From positions 186,001 through 250,000 of the forward strand of contig NZ_JAJCLZ010000002.1 in assembly GCF_020559915.1 (NCBI RefSeq): a stretch of DNA of 64,000 nucleotides. The letters are read 5' to 3'. The notes below the pieces were generated by a model. That model had not been told where the DNA came from and did not search any database. It saw only the letters and a list, made by a program, of their open reading frames with translations. Below are positions 25,881 to 35,353 of this stretch, piece after piece. Position numbers and translations under genes: made by a program. The stretch is from Ruminococcus sp. 210702-SL.1.03 (GTDB lineage Bacteria > Bacillota > Clostridia > Oscillospirales > Ruminococcaceae). Numbering within the stretch: the first letter of the stretch is position 1; every line of letters begins with the position of its first letter.

Positions 25881-26821
25881 AAGGGAAATGGAGAATATTT
25901 GCGCGGCGGTGGTGGCTTCGCCAACGTCCACAAAGGAGATATGCGTATAGATTCGGGTATCGACTCTGCCGAAAGCACCGTGAGCATATATGCAGAAGAG
26001 CAAAGCTCGGCAAACTCTCTCAGCGAGAGCCTGCTTACGTCTTCGCTGAGCATATCGAGCAGGTCAAGCAGCAGTAATTCGAGCAGAAGAGGTTCACGAT
26101 CCTCATCTGCTGTTTCAAATTCATCATCTAGTGAGGGCTTGGAATCAAGCTCAGTTGCGGATTCATCAAGCAATTCGGAATATCTGGATGCGGATTTTTT
26201 TGCAATATTTCATTACTACATTGATGATGACGGTATTGTCTTAACAGGTTATGCGGGCGATGATGTACGCGCTGCGGCTATCTAGATATAGAGGTCATTC
26301 CGAAGATAAGATTTGATATTTCTTCCGCAGCGATCACGCTTTCGCGCACCAAATATACATATACCGGCAAGGCGAAAAAGCCCGCGGTTACAGTTATCTT
26401 TAGCAGCAAAAAGCTCAAGGCGAATACTGATTACACCGTAAAGTACAGCAATAACATCGCCGCAGGTCGGGCTAAGGTGACTATCACGGGCAAGGGCGGC
26501 TATAAGGGCGCTGTTGTAAAATACTTTAAGATACTGCCCGCTAAGCAGAAGATAAAGGCAGTCACCCCGCTGACGAGATCTTTCGCCGTAGCTTGGACAA
26601 AGGACAGCGGCGTTACGGGCTATCAGGTGATGTACGGCACAAAGTCTGATCTTTCCGACGGCAAGAGCACTTACGTCACTAAAAATACATCGGTCAAAAA
26701 GACGATAAAGGGTCTGAAAGCTAAAAAGACGTATTATGTAAAGGTACGCTCTTATAAAAAGGTAGGCAACAGCAAATATTACGGCGCGTGGTCGGCTACT
26801 CAGAAAGTAAAGACCAAATAA
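25881..26821 (+). pseudogene. Chimeric, frameshifted surface protein gene (LRR start, YTG repeat, FN3)
   Basis: A first frame (from about 25881, open to TAG 26283) encodes a Ser-rich linker and then FFAIFHYYIDDDGIVLTGYAG, which resembles the opening of a BspA-type LRR domain (compare FHYQILDDGTVEITYYLG in the gene at 62756). It stops exactly where the LRR repeats should begin. From 26282 a second frame continues as DIEVIPKIRFDISSAAITLS, a YTYTGKAKKPAVTV repeat (about 26340-26545) and an FN3-like domain ending WSATQKVKTK at 26821. No signal peptide precedes it. The simplest reading is an internal deletion that removed the LRRs and shifted the frame. The C-terminal frame may be read from GTG 26477. 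Confidence 0.65.
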
Positions 26822-26856
26822 GCGCGGCTTTAAGGCGATGAAAGGAGGCGCACTGA

Positions 26857-26976
26857 ATGTCAGACTACACCGAAAAAACATATCCCGCCGCCGAAATGCG
26901 GCACGAGATAGTTATCGGCAACCCCGACGTGGTGCTGCAAAAGGCGGCTCTCGGCAGGTTTTTATTTTGTTATTAA
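26857..26976 (+). pseudogene. 39-codon stub with an excellent ribosome site
   Basis: AAAGGAGG lies 11 nt upstream of ATG 26857, and the frame reads MSDYTEKTYPAAEMRHEIVI... with host-like codon use before degenerating into GRFLFCY and TAA at 26974. The strong start and abrupt end suggest the 5' fragment of a larger gene cut off by a rearrangement; the breakpoint is probably near 26957. A genuine small peptide is the alternative. It lies 36 bp downstream of the surface-protein pseudogene. Confidence 0.45.
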
Positions 26977-26999
26977 GAATTGCGGCGGCAAAAAAACGC

Positions 27000-29900
27000 T
27001 TACTCTTGCTTTATCTGCGTAGCCAATGTGGTTTTTTCAGTGCGCTTTTCGGGGATAAACGAAACGTAGTTTCCCCGCTTGATTATCTCGTCAGCCTCGG
27101 CGGTGTTTAGGTAGATGTTTTCGTTTATGGTGTAGCGCTTGTTGTCATCGCCTATGATATACGCGTACTTGCTGGTCTTGCCCTGTCCCACGCGGTCGAT
27201 CTTTCCTCTTATGCGCTTGTCTGAGTCGTTCGCGGGGGCTTTTACGGTCACAACGGTCTTAACGGCGTTATCTGAAAGCTCGGGGTGCTGTCTGCCGTAT
27301 TTGGTGATGACTTCGTAAGTCTTTGATACTACTTCGCCGCCGTTTTCGAGGTACAGCTGCTTGTCGCCTATCAGATAAAATTCTTCTTTCGCGCGGGTAG
27401 CCGCTACGTTCATCATATTAGGCTCGCTTACCGCCCACCTTGCCGCGCCCGCGCTCTGCTTATCCGCGCCGAGGACCATAAAAACTATCGGCGCTTCTTT
27501 TCCTTGAAATGTGTGTATAGTTCCAACGTTAGTAGGTTTCCCGCTGTTGTCAAACCGCGTGAAGCCTATCTCTTTCAGCTTCTGAGCCAGCTGGTAGGCT
27601 ACATTTGCAAAAGGCGATATGACGTATATCACGTCCTTGGCGCTCTTATCGCCTATGGCGGGGTCAGCCTCCATCATCTTCTTTATCTTTTGCAAAAGGA
27701 ACTCGCCCTGCGCTTCCACATACTTGTCAGCAGCCTTGCCCTTTACGTTGAACCAGCCGGTCTTGCCGTAGCCCTCTTTGCCCTGCACCATGAATCCGTT
27801 GTAGGAAATTTTGTTTGAGATTGTGAACATGGGGTAAAGGCACCTTCTGTGCACCCAAAGAGGTATGCCTATCCATGAATCTTCCGACCTGTCCTGCTCT
27901 CTGTAAAAGCCGAATCTGCTCGCCGCGTCGGTCAAGGTCTGCACCGAGGCAGAGGCAGAGAGGTATTTTTCCGTTACCCCGAAATGTCCGTTCAGCATAC
28001 TCAGTACGCCTGGATCCAGCGTGAGTACGGGCTTTATCTGCGAGGGGTCGCCTACTGCCATAACGTGGCGGCTTCTGAATATCGCGCCCACGCCCGCCTG
28101 CGGAACAGCCTGCCCCGCTTCGTCGATAAAAAGATGACCGAGGGTGTTTGGCTCCAGATTTTTGCACATACGCGAAAAGCTCGCAAATGTTGAGCTGATA
28201 ACGGGTATAGTCATGTTTATCCAGCTCCAAGCGGCTGCGATGATGTGTTTCTTTTCGAGGTAATTGCCCTGCATACTCCATATCAAAGCCGCCGCCCTGA
28301 CATTCTTTCTGTTGTCGTACAAAAACTGCTTGCGCACCATTAGCGCTTTTATAAAAAGCCTTGACTGCGCGACTCTGTATTCTTCGCCGAACCACGGGTT
28401 TGATAGATGCAGTTTATCGTAATCCTGCGTCATGTTCAGCGGGCTGACCTTGTCAATATCAAAACCGCGGCTAAGTTTGCGGACTTTTTCTTCCAGCCCG
28501 GCAATTCTCTCCTCGGCAGAGGTTTTCCATGAAGCGAGGTCTTGCCGCAGGGCTTCTGCCTGTTTGGAATACTGCGCGCCAGTGTTTGCCAGCTTTTTTA
28601 TCCTACCGCGCAGATCGTTTTCCTTTTGGCTGCGGAGAAGCTCTTTTTCTCTCAGCGCTTTCAGCTGCGCGGAAGCTTCGGCCGTTAGCTGCTCGTGCTC
28701 CAGTTTTCTGCTTTTTGGGGCAAAAAATCCCGGCTTTGTTTCAGCAGCATATTGCTGTACTGATATGCGCTTTCCATATCCGCTTGGTTCTTTCTCTGCT
28801 GAACGGCGATCTCTTCGATAAGCCGCTCGCTCTGCGCGCGCTCTTCGGCATTTGCTTTCAGCGCGTTCTCGATCTCAAAGATCTTTCCGTTGAGCAAAAT
28901 GTTCCTGTTTTTCAGCTCGGCGTCGAATTCCCGTTTTAGTTCGTCAAGCTTCGCGCAGTTTTCGCGGTATGATGCAATGGTCTTTGAAAGCTTCTGCATT
29001 TTGTCGCGAATACCCTTGACTTCATCGTACTGCTCAAGAAATTCTGTATATACGTCGCTGTCGGGTTCGTATTCTTCATTCAGATATTTAAAAACGCAGT
29101 TTATATTTGCTAAAATGCTCGCCATATTGGCGGACTTTCCGCCCTCGAGCGAAAAAAGACCCCAGAACTTATCTTCGCCCTCGTTAGGCTCGATATTATA
29201 CTGCAAGTATTTTTTGCCGTTCTCGTCCTTTTCCCATTTAGTAGTCACTTTCGAGTTGGCTAGCTTGCTGAAATAGTCAGCATTTTTCAGCTCGTCCGCA
29301 AATTTTTCATCTATCTGACCTTCTATGAGCGGAAGCTCGTTCACGATGTTCTGCACAGCGCCGTTGTTGGAACTTGCGACCACTACACCGTTTTCCGCGA
29401 TGTTTTCAGGTATCACGCCGATGGAAGCACTGTTGTAATATACAGTTTTTTCCGTCCCCCCTATCGTGTGCTTTTTCAGCGCGGCGATGTCGCGCGCCTG
29501 CTTTACTATAAGCTCGGCGAAAATATCTTTCAGCAGGGTAGTCTTGCCCGTGCCGGGAGGGCCGTTTACGCTCCTGATAGTTTCGGTATCATATCCTATG
29601 GAAAGATTTACCGCTGCTTGCTGCATGAGCGAGAGCGCATATTTCGTGTTGCCCGGAAATCTGCCAAGCGGATAATTTTTAGGCTGAAGTATATCCTCAA
29701 AAGCGGACGGAGCGAACTTTGCGGAATCCTTTTTGCTGTCAAGGTCAACTCTGTTCTTTGTGTTTCCATAAAGATATTTCTCAAGATTTTGGGTAGAGAT
29801 ATTTTTCGCTTTTTCGAGGTCGTTGATGAAAAAAGAGTGGAGGTTTACAGCGCCTGTTTCCATATTTTTTAGAAACTGTATCCTGCAATTATCCGTGCTC

Positions 29901-30412
29901 ATATTAAACTTCTCGAGCAGCCTGACGAACGCTTCGTTGAATTTCTCTGCGTCATTTGCAGTTTCGGAAAATTCTTTGGAAAGCTCAGTTTTCAGATCAT
30001 TTTCAAAAGCTCTGAATTCGCTCTCGTGCGGAACTTTCTTGTAATAACGTATGTAAGCGCTTTCGGTAAAGAACATCATATCGGGCATATAGTTCAGATC
30101 TTTGTCGAAATAAAGGGCGAAGCCGAACTTTTTGCCCGAAGTAATCTCCTCTTCGGCAGGCTTTAGTTTATACTGTTCGCGCAATATCGAAACAACTTCC
30201 ATGAAGTCGAAAATATCAAAATACAGCACTACCCCGCCGGTTTTATACTTGCCGATCTTGCTTTTAAAGATCTGGTGTTTGAACATAGAATAAAAGTCAA
30301 GGTCTATCGGCGTTTCAAGGGTGCGTATGGCGGTATCCTTTTCGTTGAAATTGCCCTCGGATAAATGTTCTGACATTATCCAAGCTTCCAGAATTTTATT
30401 TTTATCGATCAT
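27000..30412 (-). pseudogene. Superfamily I helicase (DNA2/NAM7-like), single frameshift
   Basis: The first frame (30412 to 28685) gives a 575-residue N-terminal part with Walker A NGPPGTGKTTLLKDIFAELI near residue 287 and a coiled-coil-like tail. It ends in a spurious WSTSS stop. Near 28739-28741 (an AAA run on the minus strand) adding one A joins QYSNMLLK to TKPGFFAPKSRKLEHEQL. That frame stays open through MTQDYDKLHLS (28433) to the stop at 27000, with Walker B LFIDEAGQAVP, AVGDPSQIKPV, GTIHTFQGKEAPIVF and AATRAKEEFYLIGD. Full length would be about 1137 residues. The fault may be a real mutation or a sequencing error. Such helicases act on nucleic acids, sometimes in phage defence; no partner genes are seen here. 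Confidence 0.85.
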
Positions 30413-30479
30413 TTTTTTCTCCCGTGATAATAATATTTGCGGCTTTTTTGACCCTATTTTACCGTTATGAGAATAATTG

Positions 30480-30711
30480 TTATACTTATTATACCATTTT
30501 TTCGGTTGAAAAGCAAGGGGGTGAGGGAGTTACTGCGACAAAAAAAGACCGCCCGGGCGGTAAAACCATAGACGATGCGCCGAAGTATTTTATGCCGTTT
30601 ACAGTCTTGTACGAGCGTGCTTTTACTAAGTAGGGATTTTTGCTCTTTAACGAAGTCGGCGTCGTATACTATGCCGCTGGGGTCGATGGCGCTTTTTCCG
30701 TTTATCATTCA
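30480..30711 (-). pseudogene. Degenerate coding remnant upstream of the helicase
   Basis: On the minus strand one frame reads NGKSAIDPSGIVYDADFVKEQKS and, after a shift near 30608, another reads TVNGIKYFGASSMVLPPGR. Both look like parts of one protein, but no start, ribosome site or domain is evident, and the helicase promoter lies inside. The near-palindrome ACCGCCCGGGCGGT with a T run on the minus strand (about 30540-30562) could be a terminator. Confidence 0.3.
30488..30516 (-). promoter_or_regulatory. Promoter of the helicase gene
   Basis: Minus-strand TTGCTT (30516-30511) and TATAAT (30493-30488) have a 17-bp spacer, about 75 bp upstream of the start. Confidence 0.7.
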
Positions 30712-30742
30712 TAATGTCAAATTTACCGAGGCGCTAAAAAAG

Positions 30743-30763
30743 CCTTCTATAAATAAGACGTTT
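30743..30763 (-). repeat. 21-bp inverted repeat, right end of the decayed zone
   Basis: This is the inverted partner of 25839-25859 (20 of 21 bases equal), located between the helicase remnants and the promoter of the symporter gene. Confidence 0.5.
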
Positions 30764-30818
30764 TAAAACGGATCCGGTTGCAAAAAAAATTCGTCCGGAA
30801 TTATTAACTGAAATTTTA

Positions 30819-30847
30819 TTGACAAACCCACGGGCATAATATACAAT
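30819..30847 (+). promoter_or_regulatory. Promoter of the SNF symporter gene
   Basis: TTGACA (30819-30824) and TACAAT (30842-30847) have a 17-bp spacer, 36 bp upstream of the ATG. Confidence 0.85.
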
Positions 30848-30882
30848 AAATATATTATTATTTTTGAAATTGGAGATGCTCT

Positions 30883-32391
30883 ATGGAAAAATCTAACGAA
30901 CGAGCCACTTTTCAGTCGCGGCTCGGGTTTATACTTGTGTCTGCGGGCTGCGCTATCGGGCTGGGCAATGTCTGGAAATTCCCCTATATCTGCGGTCAGA
31001 ACGGCGGCGGAGCTTTTCTGCTGCTCTACTTGCTCTGCCTCGCGCTGCTCGGTATGCCTATCCTGCTCTGCGAATTCGCCGTCGGCCGCGGCAGCCGCAA
31101 GAGCCTTTCGCGCGCTTACGATATTCTCGAAAAGCCCGGCAGCAGATTTCACCTTACAAAATACGCCGGCGTGGCGGGCAATTACCTGCTCATGATGTTC
31201 TATACTATGGTCACTGGCTGGATGCTTTACTACGCTTTTCGCTACCTCACGGGCGGCATACAGGCGGCTGATACTCAGCAGACCGCAGCCGCTTTCGATA
31301 GTATGCTCGCCTCGCCGCAGCAGATGTTCATATTCTCCGCGGTGGTCATAGCCCTCTGCATAGGCGTCTGCGCGCTGGGTCTGCAAAACGGCATCGAAAA
31401 GGTCACTAAGGTCATGATGATACTGCTCATGGTGCTTATGGTAGTGATGGCGGTCAACTCCCTTACCCTTAAAGGCGCGATGAAGGGCTTGAAATTCTAC
31501 CTGGTGCCCGATTTCAGCAAATTTTCCGAGATCGGCTTCCCCACTGTGCTTTTCTCCGCTATGACGCAGGCTTTCTTTACTCTCAGCATCGGTATCGGCT
31601 CGCTAGAGATTTTCGGCAGCTATCTCAAAAAAGACCGTACCCTTATCGGCGAATCGCTCAACGTTATCATTCTAGATACCGCCGTTGCAGTAGTCGCGGG
31701 ACTCATAATAATCCCCGCCTGCTTCGCTTACGGTATCCAGCCCGACTCAGGCCCTTCGCTGCTTTTCATCACCCTGCCTAACGTTTTCTACCATATGCCT
31801 TACGGCAGGGCATGGGGCACGCTTTTCTTCATATTCATGTCCTTTGCCGCGCTCTCGACAGTTATCGCCGTTTTCGAGAACATCATCACGATGATCTCAG
31901 AGCTTAGCGGTATCAGCCGCCGCAGCTCGCTGCTGCTCAATCTTGTGCTGATCACTGTCCTCTCGCTCCCCGCGATACTGGGTTACAGCACCCTTTCGGG
32001 CATACAGCCGCTTGGCGATGGCAGCACCATAATGGATCTCGAAGATTTCCTCGTTTCCTCAAACCTCCTGCCGCTAGGTTCGCTCACCATCGCGCTCTTC
32101 TGCGTTAAGAAAAACGGCTGGGGTTGGGAGAACTTCTCCGCCGAGGTCAATACCGGCGAGGGCAAACGCCTGCCCGACTGCCTGCGCGGCTACATGACAT
32201 ACATCGTGCCCGCCGTTATCTGCTTCATCTACCTCAAGGGCTATTACGATACTTTCGCAGGCAGCGGCACGCTCACGCTTTTCTTCTGGATGACGTTCGC
32301 GGTCGTACTGCTCGCGCTGGTTTTCGCCGCCGCATTCACCCGCCGCGGAAGCGCTGCCGAAAGCGCCCGCCGCGCCGTAGAAGAGCAGTAA
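30883..32391 (+). CDS. Sodium-dependent transporter of the neurotransmitter:sodium symporter (SNF) family
   Basis: The 502-residue integral membrane protein fits the bacterial LeuT-like transporters that couple Na+ entry to uptake of amino acids. The N-terminal signature SRLGFILVSAGCAIGLGNVWKFPYICGQNGGGAF (residues 12-46) contains the unwound TM1 and Na+ site residues. About eleven hydrophobic helices follow, including the TM6 region SAMTQAFFTLSIGIGSLEIFGSY and the TM8 region FMSFAALSTVIAVFENII. The substrate cannot be told. It is monocistronic with a strong promoter and a GGAGATG ribosome site. Confidence 0.94.
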   Translation: MEKSNERATFQSRLGFILVSAGCAIGLGNVWKFPYICGQNGGGAFLLLYLLCLALLGMPILLCEFAVGRGSRKSLSRAYDILEKPGSRFHLTKYAGVAGNYLLMMFYTMVTGWMLYYAFRYLTGGIQAADTQQTAAAFDSMLASPQQMFIFSAVVIALCIGVCALGLQNGIEKVTKVMMILLMVLMVVMAVNSLTLKGAMKGLKFYLVPDFSKFSEIGFPTVLFSAMTQAFFTLSIGIGSLEIFGSYLKKDRTLIGESLNVIILDTAVAVVAGLIIIPACFAYGIQPDSGPSLLFITLPNVFYHMPYGRAWGTLFFIFMSFAALSTVIAVFENIITMISELSGISRRSSLLLNLVLITVLSLPAILGYSTLSGIQPLGDGSTIMDLEDFLVSSNLLPLGSLTIALFCVKKNGWGWENFSAEVNTGEGKRLPDCLRGYMTYIVPAVICFIYLKGYYDTFAGSGTLTLFFWMTFAVVLLALVFAAAFTRRGSAAESARRAVEEQ

Positions 32392-32409
32392 GCTCGGCAA
32401 TATCCGCAC

Positions 32410-32470
32410 AAAAAAATATCCCCGACGATTTCCGCAGACCGTTTTGCCTGCCAAACGTCGGGGATATTTG
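32410..32470. terminator. Shared terminator between the symporter and acetyltransferase genes
   Basis: ATATCCCCGACG (32416-32427) pairs with CGTCGGGGATAT (32456-32467). The minus-strand reading ends in seven T residues, so it best serves the acetyltransferase gene, though it sits between converging genes. Confidence 0.75.
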
Positions 32471-32479
32471 CATTTTGGG

Positions 32480-32920
32480 TCATATTTCGAGCTGCATTTC
32501 GATGTGCGGTATGCCGTCCTCCAGAAACTCCTCAGATGTCTTCCGAAAGCCCACGCCCTCGTAGAACTTCCGCGCGTATGTCTGCGCCTCGATGGTGAGC
32601 CTGTCTGCGCCGAATTTCTCTTTCGCGACCTCTATGCCCTTGCGCATCAGCTCGCTGCCCAGCCCGCACCGCCGCTTCATCGAGATAACGCGCCCCAGCG
32701 CCGCTGTCGGGAAAGTTGCCCCCTGCGGCAGCACGCGCAGGTAAGCGTCGAGCGCGCCGTTCTCGCCGCGGTGAAAAACGTGGTAAGCGCAGCCGTCGTT
32801 GCCGTCGATCTCGGGGTAAGGGCACTCCTGCTCCACCACAAAAACGTTCACCCGCAGCCGCAGTATATCGTAAAGCTCCTCGTTAGTAAGCTCGCTGAAA
32901 TGCTTTACTGTAAAATCCAT
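32480..32920 (-). CDS. GNAT family N-acetyltransferase (ElaA-like)
   Basis: The 146-residue protein matches the ElaA subgroup of acetyl-CoA-dependent acetyltransferases. It has TNEELYDILRLRVNVFVVEQECPYPEIDGND at residues 13-43, a central strand YLRVLPQG, the acetyl-CoA loop GRVISMKRRCGLGSELMRKGI and the C-terminal LTIEAQTYARKFYEGVGFRKTSEEFLEDGIPHIEM. The acceptor is unknown. It has its own promoter at 32963. Confidence 0.93.
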   Translation of the reverse strand: MDFTVKHFSELTNEELYDILRLRVNVFVVEQECPYPEIDGNDGCAYHVFHRGENGALDAYLRVLPQGATFPTAALGRVISMKRRCGLGSELMRKGIEVAKEKFGADRLTIEAQTYARKFYEGVGFRKTSEEFLEDGIPHIEMQLEI

Positions 32921-32962
32921 GCTATGAACCTCGCTTAGCTGTATTAGTTGTCCTGCGTTATG

Positions 32963-32991
32963 ATTTTAGCACGAAATATGCACAATGTCAA
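32963..32991 (-). promoter_or_regulatory. Promoter of the acetyltransferase gene
   Basis: Minus-strand TTGACA (32991-32986) and TAAAAT (32968-32963) have a 17-bp spacer. Confidence 0.78.
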
Positions 32992-33041
32992 TCATACAGA
33001 AGTCAAATGTGTAAATTTCCCGAAAGTTCAGCCTTTGGCTC

Positions 33042-33070
33042 TTGAAAAATACAGCGCGGTGTGTTATAAT
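33042..33070 (+). promoter_or_regulatory. Promoter of the ruvC-ruvA-ruvB run
   Basis: TTGAAA (33042-33047) and TATAAT (33065-33070) have a 17-bp spacer, about 50 bp upstream of ruvC. No LexA/SOS box was recognised nearby. Confidence 0.82.
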
Positions 33071-33122
33071 TAAAAAGATTGTAAAATAGGGGAGTTATGC
33101 TCCCACGAAAGGAGGGGCGTTT

Positions 33123-33617
33123 GTGCGCATACTCGGTATCGACCCCGGCTACGCGATAGTCGGCTACGGGGTGATAGATTACGTCGGCGTGAAAGTTTCG
33201 CTCGTAGATTACGGCGCTATAACCACCGCGGCGGATATGCCTTTCGAGCGCCGCCTTGCTGCCATTTACGACGATATGCGCGTGCTGCTAAATACTTATA
33301 AGCCGCAGGAGATGGGCATAGAAAAGCTTTTTTTCAATACTAACCAGAAAACGGGTATCGACGTGGCGCAGGCGCGCGGCGTGACTCTGCTGCCCGTGAT
33401 ACAGGCGGGCGTGCCTTTTTACGAATACACCCCGCTTCAGGTAAAAAGCTCGATAGTCGGCTACGGCAGGGCGGAGAAAAAACAGGTGCAGGAGCTTGTA
33501 CGAACTATACTCCACCTAAAAGCTGTCCCAAAGCCCGACGACGCCGCCGACGCTTTAGCCCTCGCGATAACTCACGCTTACTCGATAAACTCGCGTAAGC
33601 TGCTGGGCGGCAAGTAA
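33123..33617 (+). CDS. ruvC: Holliday junction endonuclease RuvC
   Basis: RuvC cuts Holliday junctions during recombination repair. The 164-residue enzyme has the RNase-H-like acidic residues: Asp in ILGIDPGYAIVGYG (near residue 6), Glu in MGIEKLFFNTN (near 65) and the DDAADALALAITH pair near the C terminus. The start is GTG 33123 with GAAAGGAGGGG about 6 nt upstream. It is the first gene of a long plus-strand run. Confidence 0.97.
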   Translation: MRILGIDPGYAIVGYGVIDYVGVKVSLVDYGAITTAADMPFERRLAAIYDDMRVLLNTYKPQEMGIEKLFFNTNQKTGIDVAQARGVTLLPVIQAGVPFYEYTPLQVKSSIVGYGRAEKKQVQELVRTILHLKAVPKPDDAADALALAITHAYSINSRKLLGGK

Positions 33618-33639
33618 TTTATCTAAGGAGATCTTTGTT

Positions 33640-34239
33640 ATGATATATTCCGTCAGCGGAAAACTGATACATACCGAGCCTGAGCTTGCCGTGGTGGAAT
33701 GCGGCGGCGTTGGCTACGGCTGCAAAACTACTTTCAATACTCTGCAAAAAATAGCGGGCGAGAGCGAGGTAATGCTTTACACCTACCTCAGCGTGCGCGA
33801 GGACGCCGCCGAGCTTTACGGTTTTGCTGACCGCGAAGAGCTGAAATGCTTCCGCCTGCTCATATCCGTTTCGGGGGTAGGCCCTAAAGCCGCGCTCTCG
33901 ATACTTTCGGGCATGAACACTCAGCAGTTCGCCCTCTGCGTAGCCACCGCCGATTCAAAGGCGCTGACTAAGGTGAAGGGCATTGGCGCAAAGACCGCTC
34001 AGCGCATAATCTTAGAGCTTAAAGATAAGCTGGCGGGCGAAACTATCTCGGTGCGCGGTCAGTCGGCGCAGCCTGCGGCAGTTTCCGCGGCGGGCTCGAA
34101 TATTGCCGAGGCAGTCACCGCGCTCGAGGTGCTGGGCTATACCGAGGGCGAGGCGCTTAGCGTGCTTTCAAAGCTCGACCCCGCGCTGCCCGTAGAAGAG
34201 CTTATAAAGAAATCTTTAATAGGTCTTGCAAAATTTTAA
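33640..34239 (+). CDS. ruvA: Holliday junction helicase subunit RuvA
   Basis: RuvA binds four-way junctions and loads RuvB. The 199 residues show the N-terminal OB fold (MIYSVSGKLIHTEPELAVVECGGVGYGC), the paired helix-hairpin-helix motifs (LISVSGVGPKAALSILSGM; LTKVKGIGAKTAQRIILELKDKL) and the C-terminal RuvB-interacting domain (AVTALEVLGYTEGEALSVL). It starts 22 bp after ruvC with AAGGAG. Confidence 0.97.
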   Translation: MIYSVSGKLIHTEPELAVVECGGVGYGCKTTFNTLQKIAGESEVMLYTYLSVREDAAELYGFADREELKCFRLLISVSGVGPKAALSILSGMNTQQFALCVATADSKALTKVKGIGAKTAQRIILELKDKLAGETISVRGQSAQPAAVSAAGSNIAEAVTALEVLGYTEGEALSVLSKLDPALPVEELIKKSLIGLAKF

Positions 34240-34251
34240 TGGAGAACGAAT

Positions 34252-35292
34252 ATGATAGAACAAGGCGAATTTGATTTTGAAAACAGGCTGGTGTCCCCCA
34301 CCGAGCAGCCGCCCGACTCTACCGATGATTTTGAGGTAGGTCTGCGCCCGAAAACGCTCGATGAATACATCGGTCAGGACAGCGTTAAAGAGAATATAAA
34401 AATATGTATAGAAGCTGCCAAGCAGCGCGGCGACGCCCTAGACCATGTGCTGCTCTACGGCCCTCCCGGTTTGGGCAAGACCACCCTTTCGATGATAATA
34501 GCGCACGAGATGGGCGTGAATATTCGCACCACTTCCGGCCCTGCGATAGAAAAGCCGGGCGACTTAGCGGCGCTGCTGACAAACCTCGAAAAGGGCGACG
34601 TGCTCTTCATCGACGAGATACACCGCCTTTCGCGGCAGGTGGAGGAGATACTTTACCCCGCGCTGGAGGATTACGCGCTGGATATTATCATGGGCAAAGG
34701 CCCTGCGGCGCGCTCGATACGGATAGAGCTGAACAAATTCACGCTTATAGGCGCTACCACCCGTTCGGGTCAGCTCAGCGCACCTCTGCGTGACCGCTTC
34801 GGCATAATCGAGCGGCTGGAGCTTTACAAGCCCGAGCAGCTCGCGGATATAATCCAGCGCTCGGCGGTGATACTCGGCGTGCCCTGCGACTTAGAGGGCG
34901 CGCGGGAGCTTGCCTGCCGTTCACGCGGAACGCCGCGTATAGCCAACAGAATGCTGCGCAGAACTCGCGATTACGCGCAGATAATGGGCGACGGCAGGAT
35001 AACGAAAGACATAGCCCGATTCGCGCTCGACAGGCTCGAGATCGACGATCTGGGGCTGGATAAGCTCGACAGGCGTATGCTGAAAATGATAATAAACGGC
35101 TACGGCGGCGGACCGGTGGGTCTGCAAACGCTCGCGGCGGCAATCGGCGAGGAAGCCATAACGCTGGAGGACGTGTGCGAGCCATACCTGATGCAGCTCG
35201 GATTTATCTCAAAAACGCCGCGCGGCAGGGTAGCCACTCAGCTTGCTTACGACCACCTCGGCATACTGAGGGACGGGCAGACGCATTTGTAA
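34252..35292 (+). CDS. ruvB: Holliday junction branch migration ATPase RuvB
   Basis: RuvB is the hexameric AAA+ motor of branch migration. The 346 residues include [19 protein letters not shown], Walker [22 protein letters not shown] (near 65), Walker [14 protein letters not shown], sensor 1 [21 protein letters not shown], the arginine finger region, sensor 2 [19 protein letters not shown], and the winged-helix C terminus [15 protein letters not shown]. It starts 12 bp after ruvA. Confidence 0.98.
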   Translation: MIEQGEFDFENRLVSPTEQPPDSTDDFEVGLRPKTLDEYIGQDSVKENIKICIEAAKQRGDALDHVLLYGPPGLGKTTLSMIIAHEMGVNIRTTSGPAIEKPGDLAALLTNLEKGDVLFIDEIHRLSRQVEEILYPALEDYALDIIMGKGPAARSIRIELNKFTLIGATTRSGQLSAPLRDRFGIIERLELYKPEQLADIIQRSAVILGVPCDLEGARELACRSRGTPRIANRMLRRTRDYAQIMGDGRITKDIARFALDRLEIDDLGLDKLDRRMLKMIINGYGGGPVGLQTLAAAIGEEAITLEDVCEPYLMQLGFISKTPRGRVATQLAYDHLGILRDGQTHL

Positions 35293-35353
35293 CGACGACC
35301 GACAACTACAATTTACATAAACCGGTAAAACGGAACTAAGGGAGTAATTTATA

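Noticed and set aside
26838..27110. Open frame of 90 codons after the surface-protein pseudogene
   Set aside because: It is very Arg/Leu-rich and out of frame with the stub at 26857, which has the better ribosome spacing; its 3' part overlaps the helicase end.
28720..28760. Programmed -1 ribosomal frameshift in the helicase gene
   Set aside because: The site (CTG CTG AAA CAA AGC) is not a proper X-XXY-YYZ slippery heptamer and no strong downstream pseudoknot is apparent; a lost base is simpler.
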